Source: Mucilaginibacter frigoritolerans | GTDB lineage: Bacteria; Bacteroidota; Bacteroidia; Sphingobacteriales; Sphingobacteriaceae | Direction of reading: 5' to 3' | Assembly: GCF_007830615.1 (NCBI RefSeq) | Contig: NZ_VLLI01000006.1 | Coordinates: 1 to 64,000, forward strand | DNA: 64,000 nt | Shown: one piece after another, positions 1-7,667 of the stretch | How the letters are laid out: each line of letters opens with the position of its first letter | Numbering within the stretch: the stretch's first letter is position 1 | Notes under the pieces: model-generated | What the model was told of the DNA's origin: nothing | What the model saw: only the letters and a program-made list of their open reading frames with translations | Databases searched by the model: none | Translations under genes and position numbers: made by a program

Positions 1-276
<276 letters not shown>

Positions 277-556
277 AAATGTTTTTGTTTGTTCACTGAC
301 CCTATTATTAATAATAGAATCTGTATTTTATATCTTTTTACAGTATCCTATCTCTTTGTTTTCATAACCGCTTCGATCCGAAGATCTCTACTGTTACACT
401 ACATGATTATCTATATCTTTTAAGAACTTTGCGCTTCCCCATCTCGGTTCTGCTTATTTCGTATCAGGCCTTTTAAAACCCTCACTATTTCATTTTTACT
501 ACCGGAAATCGCTTCCGGTCTCTTTTGCTTTTCAGCGCCCCTTTCTTTTGGGACTG
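277..556 (-). other. rRNA operon leader region
   Basis: About 280 nt lie between the 16S 5' end and the nearest rRNA promoter. The stretch is non-coding and should be transcribed as the precursor leader, which normally carries processing and antitermination signals. I could not identify a specific box or processing stem by eye. Short open frames that cross it do not look like genes. Confidence 0.6.
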
Positions 557-587
557 CAAAGGTAAGAACCTTTTTCTTTTTTGCAAA
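557..587 (-). promoter_or_regulatory. rRNA promoter P1 (nearest to 16S)
   Basis: On the minus strand TTTG (584-587) is followed by exactly 19 nt and TACCTTTG (557-564). This matches the primary sigma factor consensus of Bacteroidetes, TTTG-N19to21-TAnnTTTG. It is the first of three near-identical units spaced about 102-103 bp apart. Each is preceded by AAATAAAG or a similar A-rich tract and followed by GCAG(T/C)CC. Confidence 0.85.
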
Positions 588-658
588 CTTTATTTTTTTA
601 TTTTTGTTCGCCTTTCTTGCCGCCCTAACCCCTCTTTTCCTTCCTCTCTTGCGGGCTG

Positions 659-689
659 CAAAGGTAACAACCTTTTCCTCTTTTGCAAA
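659..689 (-). promoter_or_regulatory. rRNA promoter P2
   Basis: Minus strand TTTG (686-689), 19 nt, TACCTTTG (659-666). The unit is almost the same as P1 over about 45 bp, including the AAAGTTTGCAAAA upstream part and the GGTT before the -7 box, so the promoters look duplicated rather than chance matches. Confidence 0.85.
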
Positions 690-761
690 CTTTATTTTTT
701 ATTATTTTCGTTCGCCTTTTCCCGCATTCCCCTCTCTCTTTTTCTCCTCGTTTGCGGGCTG

Positions 762-792
762 CAAAGGTAAGCACAATTCTATATTCTGCAAA
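762..792 (-). promoter_or_regulatory. rRNA promoter P3 (distal)
   Basis: Minus strand TTTG (789-792), 19 nt, TACCTTTG (762-769). The two boxes and the GCAGCCCGC downstream of the -7 box equal P2, but the spacer differs. This copy is therefore the most diverged, while keeping exactly the elements expected of a promoter. Confidence 0.82.
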
Positions 793-799
793 TAGTTTG

Positions 800-1485
800 G
801 TAGAAAAAGAAGCACAATTAATATAACTCACTGCAAAACAGGCGAAAAAATTTAAGAACAATTGTTAATAGCATTAATAACCACGGTTAGTGCCCCATTA
901 TTCACAGCAACGTCTTATTAATTTAACAATTATTCAATATAGTTATATGTGAAATGATATCACCCATCAATAGTTCAATCGCTGACTATTGATCAGCTAC
1001 TGTATATAGTATATAATATAGGTGGCGATTAGGGTGAATGATTTCTGACAATGAATACAGATCAATGGATTATCAATTAACAAACTATCCTGATCTAAAT
1101 AATAAATGAAAACCTATGCTATAATAACAGTTGGTATATCTTTCTGCCATCTGGCAACCCCATACAGTATAATAATATAGATATAACCTGTTTGCTTTTA
1201 TATTCAGTAATAATCTACAAAATATATTGCTCCACATATATACTATATAGCAGGCATTTTTTGTTTTAGCGTTAAACCTCAATTATGAGTTGTATTATAT
1301 GGCCTTCTTATTAAAGCTACATGGTTATTTGGCATACCATTATATATAGTATCAGCTTTAAGTAAAGACGATGGATTGGTACGCATTACCGGGCCATCAA
1401 ACCGCAATAGTTAAAAGATGTTAAATCATACCTATATATATACTACAGGTAAAACAAGCGTTATATATTAGCTGCTAAATAAAAA
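800..1485. other. AT-rich spacer between rRNA operon and bamD
   Basis: There is no convincing gene in about 690 bp. The spacer holds a 9-bp inverted repeat (ATCAATAGT at 966-974 and ACTATTGAT at 985-993). It also holds at least five look-alike tracts around TATATAGTAT/ATACTATATA, near 997-1020, 1162-1180, 1231-1250, 1340-1355 and 1430-1447, in both orientations. A 65-codon open frame on the minus strand here is rich in Cys/Tyr/Asn and looks like random AT-rich sequence. Possible roles are upstream elements for the divergent promoters or simply relaxed sequence. Confidence 0.5.
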
Positions 1486-1517
1486 ATTGACTGATTTATA
1501 TTATTCACCTATCTTTG
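1486..1517 (+). promoter_or_regulatory. bamD promoter (Bacteroidetes type)
   Basis: ATTG (1486-1489), 20 nt, TATCTTTG (1510-1517). The -7 box ends only 4 nt before the bamD ATG at 1522, so transcription probably starts at or next to the start codon. No Shine-Dalgarno sequence can fit. Confidence 0.75.
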
Positions 1518-1521
1518 CAAA

Positions 1522-2454
1522 ATGTTTAAAAAACAACTAACGTTATTAGCAAGCGTATTTGCTCTATTCATTATCGTACTGGCCGGCTGTAAAAGCAAAT
1601 ATGAAAAGCTTAAAGCCAGTAATGACAATGCCAAAAAATACGCTGAAGCTGTTAAATTATATAACAAAAAAGAATACGCAAAAGCGTTAGGCTTATTTGA
1701 ACCATTGGTAACCCGTTACCGCGGACAGGAGCAAGCAGAAGATTTGTATTATTACTATGCTTATACTAACTATAAGCTGAAAGATTACACATCGGCCAGG
1801 TATCACTTTAAAACATTTGCGGATACCTACCCTTCCAGTGCAAGAGCTGAAGAGTGCCGGTTTATGTCGGCCTATTGCTATTACCTGGATTCTCCGATAT
1901 TTTCATTGGATCAGGAAAATACCAATAAGGCAATTGATGCACTGCAATTATTTATTAACTTGTATCCGAAAAGTGATCGTGTTCCGGAAGCAAGTAAGTT
2001 GATACAAAATTTACGCGACAAACTGGAAGAAAAATCATACGCTAATTCAAAGCTGTATTTAACTATCAGTGATTATCAGTCGGCAGTAATTTCATTCGGC
2101 AACACCCTGCGTGATTACCCGGATACTAAATATGCTGAAGAAATTGAGTTTTTAACAATTAAGGCTCAATATTTGTATGCATATCATAGTCGTGAAGATT
2201 ATCAGGTAGATCGTTACCACTTAGCTATAACTTTTGCAGATCAGTTTATTGAAAAATATCCAAACAGCAAATACCTGAAAGATGCAAAGCAATTTGAAAA
2301 AGACAGTCAATCTGGCACATTAAAAGCTAAAAGCGTATTAGCTGAAGCTTTGGGCAATCAAAAAATAGCTAAAAAAATAGCAGCAAAGAAAGATACAGTA
2401 ATTAGTCAACCACCGTCTGAAAAAGGGAACGACGATAAAAAAATCCCTAATTAA
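1522..2454 (+). CDS. bamD: Outer membrane protein assembly factor BamD
   Basis: This 310-residue lipoprotein of the BAM complex sits on the periplasmic face of the outer membrane and helps BamA insert beta-barrel proteins. The N-terminus is a lipoprotein signal with lipobox LAGC (Cys 23). Residues 35-290 are tetratricopeptide-like helices typical of BamD/YfiO, with repeats of the form A..Y...YP.S (e.g. TYPSS near 100, LYPKSD near 148, DYPDTKY near 200, KYPNSKY near 255). The C-terminus is a short charged tail. rpoZ follows after 8 nt, as is usual in Bacteroidetes. Family assignment is firm; essentiality is known from the family, not seen here. Confidence 0.92.
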   Translation: MFKKQLTLLASVFALFIIVLAGCKSKYEKLKASNDNAKKYAEAVKLYNKKEYAKALGLFEPLVTRYRGQEQAEDLYYYYAYTNYKLKDYTSARYHFKTFADTYPSSARAEECRFMSAYCYYLDSPIFSLDQENTNKAIDALQLFINLYPKSDRVPEASKLIQNLRDKLEEKSYANSKLYLTISDYQSAVISFGNTLRDYPDTKYAEEIEFLTIKAQYLYAYHSREDYQVDRYHLAITFADQFIEKYPNSKYLKDAKQFEKDSQSGTLKAKSVLAEALGNQKIAKKIAAKKDTVISQPPSEKGNDDKKIPN

Positions 2455-2462
2455 AAAACGAT

Positions 2463-2801
2463 ATGAACAATAACAATAATATTAACAAGCCGACTGGTCC
2501 AGCCAGCAGCACTGTGACCCGCGACTTACGTGAGTTAGATGTAAACACAGGCAACATTTACGAGTCACTCGTAATTATGTCAAAAAGAGCTAATCAGATC
2601 TCTAATAATATTAAAGAAGAGCTTCATCAGAAGCTTTCTGAGTTTGCTTCATCAAATGATAATCTTGAAGAGATTTTTGAAAACCGTGAGCAGATTGAGA
2701 TTTCTAAATATTATGAAAAACTTCCAAAACCTACTTTAGTAGCAGTTCAGGAGTTTTTAGAGGACAAGGTTTACTACCGTAACCCAACAAAAGAACAATA
2801 G
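2463..2801 (+). CDS. rpoZ: DNA-directed RNA polymerase omega subunit (RPB6-like)
   Basis: This small protein of 112 residues is of the Bacteroidetes omega/RPB6 type. It has an Asn-rich N-terminus, then ELDVNTGNIYESLVIMSKRA with the helix that clamps the beta' subunit, and ends in NPTKEQ. It helps assemble and stabilise core RNA polymerase. It is cotranscribed with bamD (8 nt gap) and closed by a strong hairpin terminator downstream. The order bamD-rpoZ-coaBC-DUF4835 is conserved in the phylum, which supports the call for a short and divergent protein. Confidence 0.88.
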   Translation: MNNNNNINKPTGPASSTVTRDLRELDVNTGNIYESLVIMSKRANQISNNIKEELHQKLSEFASSNDNLEEIFENREQIEISKYYEKLPKPTLVAVQEFLEDKVYYRNPTKEQ

Positions 2802-2860
2802 TGCCAACTGCATTAGCAGTTATGCATTTTTAGAATCTGGCTAAATATCAGTCAGCATTC

Positions 2861-2907
2861 AAAAGCTACCAGCATCTTGAGAAAAGCATGCTGGTAGCTT
2901 TTTTATT
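2861..2907 (+). terminator. Intrinsic terminator after rpoZ
   Basis: A 15-bp stem, AAAAGCTACCAGCAT (2861-2875) with ATGCTGGTAGCTTTT (2888-2902), is followed by a T-rich run. It closes the bamD-rpoZ message before the coaBC promoter. Confidence 0.9.
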
Positions 2908-2942
2908 ATACATTATTGTGATATGGTATAGTACCTAATGTG

Positions 2943-2950
2943 TATTTTTG
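2943..2950 (+). promoter_or_regulatory. coaBC promoter -7 box
   Basis: TATTTTTG fits TAnnTTTG and lies 4 nt before the ATG at 2955. A -33 box is less clear (ATTG or TGTG near 2915-2920). The box sits inside the longer GTG-started reading frame, which argues that ATG 2955 is the true start and that the message is leaderless. Confidence 0.6.
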
Positions 2951-2954
2951 TTTT

Positions 2955-4157
2955 ATGCTTGAGGGTAAAAACATTATTTTAGGCGTTTGCGGAAGCATTG
3001 CAGCCTATAAATCAGCATCATTTGTAAGACTTTTGGTTAAAAGCGGCGCTAACGTACAAGTAGTGATGACCCCCGATGCTACCAATTTTATCACACCGCT
3101 TACACTTTCAACTTTATCTAAAAATCCTGTTCAAACAGCCTATTTTATTCCTGAAACCGGCGAATGGAACAACCATGTGGATTTGGGTTTATGGGCGGAT
3201 CTTTTAGTGATTGCACCGGCAAGCGCCAACACCCTGGCGAAAATGGCAAACGGTCTTTGCGACAATTTGCTTTTAGCTGTTTATCTTTCGGCCAAATGCC
3301 CGGTATACTTCGCTCCTGCTATGGATTTGGATATGTGGAAACACAGTGCCACCTATGAAAACATCAGCAAACTACAATCATTCGGCAACATCATGATTCC
3401 GCCGGGTACCGGCGAATTAGCAAGCGGATTGCATGGAGAAGGCCGCATGGCTGAGCCCGAAGATATGATTGCCTTTTTATCTGCTGATATAAAAAAAAAA
3501 CTTCCTTTAGTTAATCAAAAAATACTGGTAACCGCGGGGCCTACTTATGAGGCTATTGATCCGGTACGCTTTATCGGTAATCATTCGTCAGGTAAAATGG
3601 GCTTTGCTATTGCTGATGAACTGGCTTTATTAGGTGCCGATGTTACTTTGATAGCTGGCCCATCGGCACAAAAAAGCAAACAACAAGCAGTTACGCGTAT
3701 TGATGTTACCTCGGCAGCCGAAATGCTGGAGATCTGCCTTCTGTATTTTAAAGATTCAAATGCCTGTATTATGAGTGCTGCTGTAGCTGATTATACTCCT
3801 GCTACAGTATCAACTCAAAAAATCAAAAAAAGTGATAGCACCTTTAGCATCGACTTAAAGAAAACTACAGATATTTTAAGTACCCTTGGCGCTCAAAAAG
3901 TAAACGGACAAGTATTAGCCGGCTTTGCTCTTGAAACCAACGATGAAGAAAAAAATGCTATTGCAAAGCTCCAAAAGAAAAATCTTGACTTTATTGTGCT
4001 AAATTCGTTGAATGATGAAGGGGCCGGTTTTCAGAAGGATACCAATAAAATAACCATTATTGATAAACATATGCAAAAAACGGTTTATAACCTTAAAAGC
4101 AAAAATGAGGTTGCCCGTGATATTTGTCAAAAAGTGATTGAGCTGATAAAAGCATGA
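2955..4157 (+). CDS. coaBC: Bifunctional phosphopantothenoylcysteine decarboxylase/phosphopantothenate-cysteine ligase
   Basis: This cytosolic enzyme makes 4'-phosphopantetheine for coenzyme A in two steps. The CoaC flavoprotein half (about residues 1-180) shows the FMN motif GSIAAYKS, the region with the catalytic His (NNHVDLG), PASANT, and the substrate clamp PAMDLDMW. The CoaB half (about 185-400) shows TAGPTYEAIDPVRFIGN and SAAVADYTP, the latter with the KIKK lysines after it. The length of 400 is normal. ATG 2955 is chosen over GTG 2940 because it gives the family start (MLEGKNIILG) and because the -7 promoter box covers the GTG region. The stop overlaps the next start (ATGA at 4154). 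Confidence 0.94.
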   Translation: MLEGKNIILGVCGSIAAYKSASFVRLLVKSGANVQVVMTPDATNFITPLTLSTLSKNPVQTAYFIPETGEWNNHVDLGLWADLLVIAPASANTLAKMANGLCDNLLLAVYLSAKCPVYFAPAMDLDMWKHSATYENISKLQSFGNIMIPPGTGELASGLHGEGRMAEPEDMIAFLSADIKKKLPLVNQKILVTAGPTYEAIDPVRFIGNHSSGKMGFAIADELALLGADVTLIAGPSAQKSKQQAVTRIDVTSAAEMLEICLLYFKDSNACIMSAAVADYTPATVSTQKIKKSDSTFSIDLKKTTDILSTLGAQKVNGQVLAGFALETNDEEKNAIAKLQKKNLDFIVLNSLNDEGAGFQKDTNKITIIDKHMQKTVYNLKSKNEVARDICQKVIELIKA

Positions 4158-5050
4158 AAGTATTTAGCCTGTATATTTTTTTTACCTTATTAAGTATTGG
4201 TGCCTTAGCACAGGATCTAAATGCAAGAATACAGATTCTTTCGCCCAAAATACAAACAGCCAATAAGCGTACTTTTCAGGCATTGGAAACGGCAATGAAA
4301 GATTTTTTAAATGGCCGTAAGTGGAGTGCCGATAATATTTTACCACAGGAAAGGATTGATTGTAACTTCATCCTGAATATAACCAGTTGGGATGGCAGTT
4401 CTGCTTTTACCGGCGAATTACAGGTCCAATCATCGCGCCCTGTATACAACTCGACCTATACTTCTACCCTACTCAACACATTAGATAAAGACATTGACTT
4501 CACCTATACCGAAGGCCAAACCATTGATTATACTGATCAGAACTTTCAAAGCAATCTAAGCTCTATAATGGCATTTTATGCCTATATCATTGTTGGCCTT
4601 GATTACGATACTTTTTCCAAATACGGAGGATCGCCTTACTTTTTAAGCGCCCAAAATGTGGTAAACAATGCACAAACTGGCGGCAGTAAAGGCTGGAAAG
4701 CTTTTGATGGAACAGTAAACCGCTACTGGTTATCAGAAAACCTGAACAATAAACTTTATAGTTCATTAAGGGGTTTTATGTATGATTACCATAGAAACGG
4801 ATTGGATTTAATGGCCGAAAACCCCGGAAAAGGCCGTAAGGTTATTGCTTCTTTATTGCCAACGCTATCTCAAGTGGATCGTCAGCGGCTCGGGGCTACC
4901 TTCCCGCTTATCTTCTTCACAGCAAAATGTGATGAGCTTATTTCTATTTTTACCAAAGCCGATGTTCCTGATAGATTACAGGCTTTAGATATTTTAAGCA
5001 AGGCCGACCCGGCCAATGGTCTTAAATATCAAACATTGCAGAAAAACTAA
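4154..5050 (+). CDS. DUF4835 family protein, type IX secretion PorD-like
   Basis: This exported protein of 298 residues has a Sec signal peptide (residues 1-19, cleavage near ALAQ) and then the full DUF4835 region. Visible landmarks are LPQERIDCNF, ITSWDG and the HRNGLD segment. The family is restricted to Bacteroidetes, and some databases name it PorD, a component linked to the type IX secretion system; sprA in this window fits with that. Its start overlaps coaBC by 4 nt, implying translational coupling. The family call is firm from sequence memory; the PorD role is from family naming only. Confidence 0.82.
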   Translation: MKVFSLYIFFTLLSIGALAQDLNARIQILSPKIQTANKRTFQALETAMKDFLNGRKWSADNILPQERIDCNFILNITSWDGSSAFTGELQVQSSRPVYNSTYTSTLLNTLDKDIDFTYTEGQTIDYTDQNFQSNLSSIMAFYAYIIVGLDYDTFSKYGGSPYFLSAQNVVNNAQTGGSKGWKAFDGTVNRYWLSENLNNKLYSSLRGFMYDYHRNGLDLMAENPGKGRKVIASLLPTLSQVDRQRLGATFPLIFFTAKCDELISIFTKADVPDRLQALDILSKADPANGLKYQTLQKN

Positions 5051-5054
5051 TTCC

Positions 5055-5085
5055 ATTTCGGAGTTCGGAATTTCGATTTCGGATT
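5055..5085. repeat. Short intergenic ATTTCGGA repeats
   Basis: Behind the porD-like gene four degenerate 6-8-bp units follow each other: ATTTCGGA, GTTCGGA, ATTTCG, ATTTCGGA. They resemble other short-unit intergenic arrays in the window (the ATGGACT family at 22.5-27.2 kb), but in a different sequence. No function is visible. Confidence 0.5.
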
Positions 5086-5168
5086 TATCTACAAACGTTA
5101 CAAAAACATCTTCCTTTACTGTAACACTCCTGCTTTTCAAGCGTCTTTTAAAAAAAATCAATAATTAA

Positions 5169-5217
5169 TTTGCAAATACGAAAACTATCGTACATATTTG
5201 TACGAAGAAATTCGTAT
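5169..5217 (+). promoter_or_regulatory. BlaI-type operator overlapping promoter
   Basis: Two arms of 6 bp, CGTACA (5189-5194) and TGTACG (5199-5204), flank a 4-nt centre. An outer pair ATACGAA (5176-5182) and TTCGTAT (5211-5217) shares exactly the same centre (5196.5). A second 6-4-6 dyad, TACGAA/TTCGTA, occupies 5201-5216. The core TACA...TGTA is the pattern bound by BlaI/MecI repressors. A likely promoter, TTTG (5169-5172), 20 nt, CATATTTG (5193-5200), is covered by the dyad, so autorepression of the blaI-like gene is expected. Confidence 0.75.
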
Positions 5218-5227
5218 AATAAATAAA

Positions 5228-5602
5228 ATGGAAATAAAACCAACAGAAAGCGAACTGGAGATATTGCAGGTGATTTGGAAAAAAGGTCAGTGCAGTGTTC
5301 GCGACGTACACGAAGAATTGGCAAAAAACAAAGATGCCGGCTATACTACTACCCTAAAATTAATGCAAATAATGCATGATAAAGGTTTGGTTGAGCGGGA
5401 TACTACGGCCAAAATACATTTATATAAAGCGATAATTACCCGTGAGCAAGCACAACAAACAGCTTTGGATAAGATTATATCAACCGTATTTAAGGGCTCA
5501 ACATCTGACCTGGTTATACAGGCTTTGGGTAACCACCGTGCCTCAAAGGATGAAATTGATGCCATAAAAAATTATTTACAGCAATTTGAAGGTAATGATT
5601 AG
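5228..5602 (+). CDS. BlaI/MecI/CopY family transcriptional repressor
   Basis: The protein has 124 residues from ATG 5228 and carries the winged-helix domain of the Penicillinase_R family (TESELEILQVIWKKG, then GYTTTLKLMQIM as recognition region). A C-terminal dimerisation part follows (LDKIISTVF...). Such repressors bind TACA/TGTA palindromes and are cleaved after signalling by an M56 membrane peptidase; two of these follow directly. An in-frame codon at 5198 is rejected as start since it lies inside the operator. No beta-lactamase gene is near, so the regulated target is not a classic bla gene here. Confidence 0.9.
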   Translation: MEIKPTESELEILQVIWKKGQCSVRDVHEELAKNKDAGYTTTLKLMQIMHDKGLVERDTTAKIHLYKAIITREQAQQTALDKIISTVFKGSTSDLVIQALGNHRASKDEIDAIKNYLQQFEGND

Positions 5603-5657
5603 TGATTAGGATCAGGGTTAGTTGATAGTTAATTAATAAAAATAAGAACTTACACCA

Positions 5658-7628
5658 ATGGAAATCATACTATATAATATCAGCCAAGTTTTAGGTATCA
5701 CCCTAATCCATTCTTTATGGCAGGGCTTACTAATTTATTTTATACTCCGTATAATTTTAAATGTTGCCCCCCGGTTATCATCTGTAAAAAAGTATAATCT
5801 GGCTGTAATTGCATTGTCATCCATCAGTTTATGGTTTATATATACCCTGTTTTTTGAGATACAATCCTATAACTGGGTAAGCTCCGGTACCGCTCATATT
5901 ACTCCGCTAATCCCTTACTTCAACCTGGCGGCTAATGCACAATTACTGGCTGATAATCATACCTCCTTCTATTATAAAATAGCCGGTTACTTACCTTATG
6001 TATCTATATTATATATAGCGGGCTTGTTGGTTAACCTTGTTAAACTGAGTGCCAGTCGTAAAAGGCTAAAACAGATAAAAAAATCACTGATTCCTGCTGA
6101 GCAAATGCAGCAGTTTATCAATAGCTTCTCTAAAAGTCTGGATATCCGTAAACACATCCAGGTAAATTTCAGCTCATTAATTGATGTCCCTTGCGTTACG
6201 GGTTATTTAAAACCTATTATTCTGCTTCCTGTATCATTGGCTACCAGTTTAACAGCCTGCGAAATTGAAGCTATACTATTACATGAGTTGTCGCACATTA
6301 AAAGGAAAGATTATCTGGTAAACATATTACAGCAGATGATCACCATTATACTTTTCTTTAATCCATTTGCACGATTAGTAAATGGTATTATAAACCGTGA
6401 AAGGGAAAATGGCTGTGATGATATGGTAATTGAAAAGACCGAAAACCCATTAATATATGCCCATGCTTTATTAAAACTGGAAGAAACCAGGCAACCTAAT
6501 ATGGAGCTTACGCTTGCAGCAACCGGAAAAAGACATGATTTATTAAACCGAATTGAACGTATTATGAAAACTCAACAGCCAACAGGCAACTTTAAGCACC
6601 TGGTAATTACCATTGCTTTATTGGCGGGCAGCCTTAGCGGATTAGCTTGGTTTAACCCTAAAGCCAATAACCACAAAGTTATTGCAGAAGATAAAAAAAC
6701 TGTAACAACGGTTATGGTAAGTGGATCGTCAAAAACAGCACAGACTTCCATAAGTGCAATACCCACTATTACCAAAACCAATATTATTAACTTTTTGGGT
6801 ACCGATTCAACCAAAACAATCAGGATTACTGATACGTCAAAGCACATAAAGAATAAAATTATCATTATTGACGATAACGGGAATAAAAAGGAATATGGCT
6901 CCATTGATGAAATGCCATCGCCATTAAAAGAAGAGTTTTTGAAAAATAATTTTGGCATTAATCAGGCCCGGTTTGATTCTATCAAAAATTATTATTCAAG
7001 CCCTGAGTGGAAAAGCCAGATGGAAGCTATGAAAAAACAGGCTGAAGAAATGAAAAAGCAATTCAACAGCCCGCAATGGAAGTTTCAGCAGGAAGCTATG
7101 AAAAAGCAGGCCGAAGAAATGAAAAAACAGTTTAACAGCCCGCAATGGAAAAGCCAGATGGAAGCCATAAACAAGCAAGCTGAAGAAATGAAAAAACAAT
7201 TCAGCAGCCAGGCATGGAAGGATCAGGAAATAGCCATGAAGAAACAAGCTGAGGAAATGAAAAAACAGTTCGATAGCCCGGAGTGGAAAGAGCAGATGGA
7301 AGCTATGAATAAACAGGCTGAGGAAATGAAAAAGCAATTCAACAGTCCGCAATGGAAGCTTCAACAGGAGGCCATGAAAAAGCAGGCCGAAGAAATGAAA
7401 AAACAGTTTAACAACCCGCAATGGAAAAGTCAGATGGAAGCCATGAAAAAACAGGCCGAAGCAATAAAAAAGCAATTTGATAGCCCGGAATGGAGAAAAC
7501 AAATGGAAGAGATGAAGAAACAGGCCGAAGCTATGGGTAAACACAGATGGATTTTAAAAGATTCGGTAGGTGGCGTAAAAATATATGCTCCTGAAAAACC
7601 TGAAGCTCCCGAAAAACCAGAACAATAA
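5658..7628 (+). CDS. M56 family (BlaR1-like) membrane metallopeptidase with 23-residue repeats
   Basis: This 656-residue sensor-protease candidate has membrane segments near residues 10-33, 46-66, 108-130 and 313-331. The zinc motif HELSH is at 209-213 and RERENGCDD at 247-255, as in BlaR1/MecR1. After the last membrane segment comes a Thr/Ile-rich linker. Residues 448-631 then form exactly eight tandem 23-residue repeats of the type SPqWKxQmEAMKKQAEEMKK, each with one Trp (the last being WR rather than WK). The end is APEKPEAPEKPEQ. In BlaR1 this position holds the penicillin sensor, absent here. By BlaR1 topology the repeats should be periplasmic, probably a long charged helix. The gene follows the BlaI gene by 55 nt and precedes a paralogue. 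Confidence 0.88.
   Translation: MEIILYNISQVLGITLIHSLWQGLLIYFILRIILNVAPRLSSVKKYNLAVIALSSISLWFIYTLFFEIQSYNWVSSGTAHITPLIPYFNLAANAQLLADNHTSFYYKIAGYLPYVSILYIAGLLVNLVKLSASRKRLKQIKKSLIPAEQMQQFINSFSKSLDIRKHIQVNFSSLIDVPCVTGYLKPIILLPVSLATSLTACEIEAILLHELSHIKRKDYLVNILQQMITIILFFNPFARLVNGIINRERENGCDDMVIEKTENPLIYAHALLKLEETRQPNMELTLAATGKRHDLLNRIERIMKTQQPTGNFKHLVITIALLAGSLSGLAWFNPKANNHKVIAEDKKTVTTVMVSGSSKTAQTSISAIPTITKTNIINFLGTDSTKTIRITDTSKHIKNKIIIIDDNGNKKEYGSIDEMPSPLKEEFLKNNFGINQARFDSIKNYYSSPEWKSQMEAMKKQAEEMKKQFNSPQWKFQQEAMKKQAEEMKKQFNSPQWKSQMEAINKQAEEMKKQFSSQAWKDQEIAMKKQAEEMKKQFDSPEWKEQMEAMNKQAEEMKKQFNSPQWKLQQEAMKKQAEEMKKQFNNPQWKSQMEAMKKQAEAIKKQFDSPEWRKQMEEMKKQAEAMGKHRWILKDSVGGVKIYAPEKPEAPEKPEQ
6999..7550 (+). 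repeat. Eight in-frame 69-bp tandem repeats within the first M56 gene
   Basis: The 552 bp equal eight 69-bp units without any indel. Units 1-3 match units 5-7 better than they match each other (SPEW..QMEAM, SPQW..QQEAM, (S/N)PQW.SQMEA), so a four-unit block of 276 bp was probably duplicated. Units 4 and 8 are the most diverged. Copy number may vary between strains. Confidence 0.92.
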
Positions 7629-7667
7629 TAGATACGCTAAACGTTATAAATGATTAATACACCGGTT

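Noticed and set aside
525..861. Several overlapping open frames of 60-80 codons on both strands
   Set aside because: They cover the three tandem rRNA promoters and leader; the translated text is Phe/Leu-rich low complexity from the repeated promoter units.
1085..1282. 65-codon frame on the minus strand in the AT-rich spacer
   Set aside because: Composition is that of random AT-rich DNA, with no promoter or known family; the spacer also contains short repeats here.
6996..7544. 182-codon frame antisense to the M56 repeats
   Set aside because: It is the mirror of the 69-bp repeats (a string of FHFFGLL-like units), open only because the sense repeat lacks certain codons.
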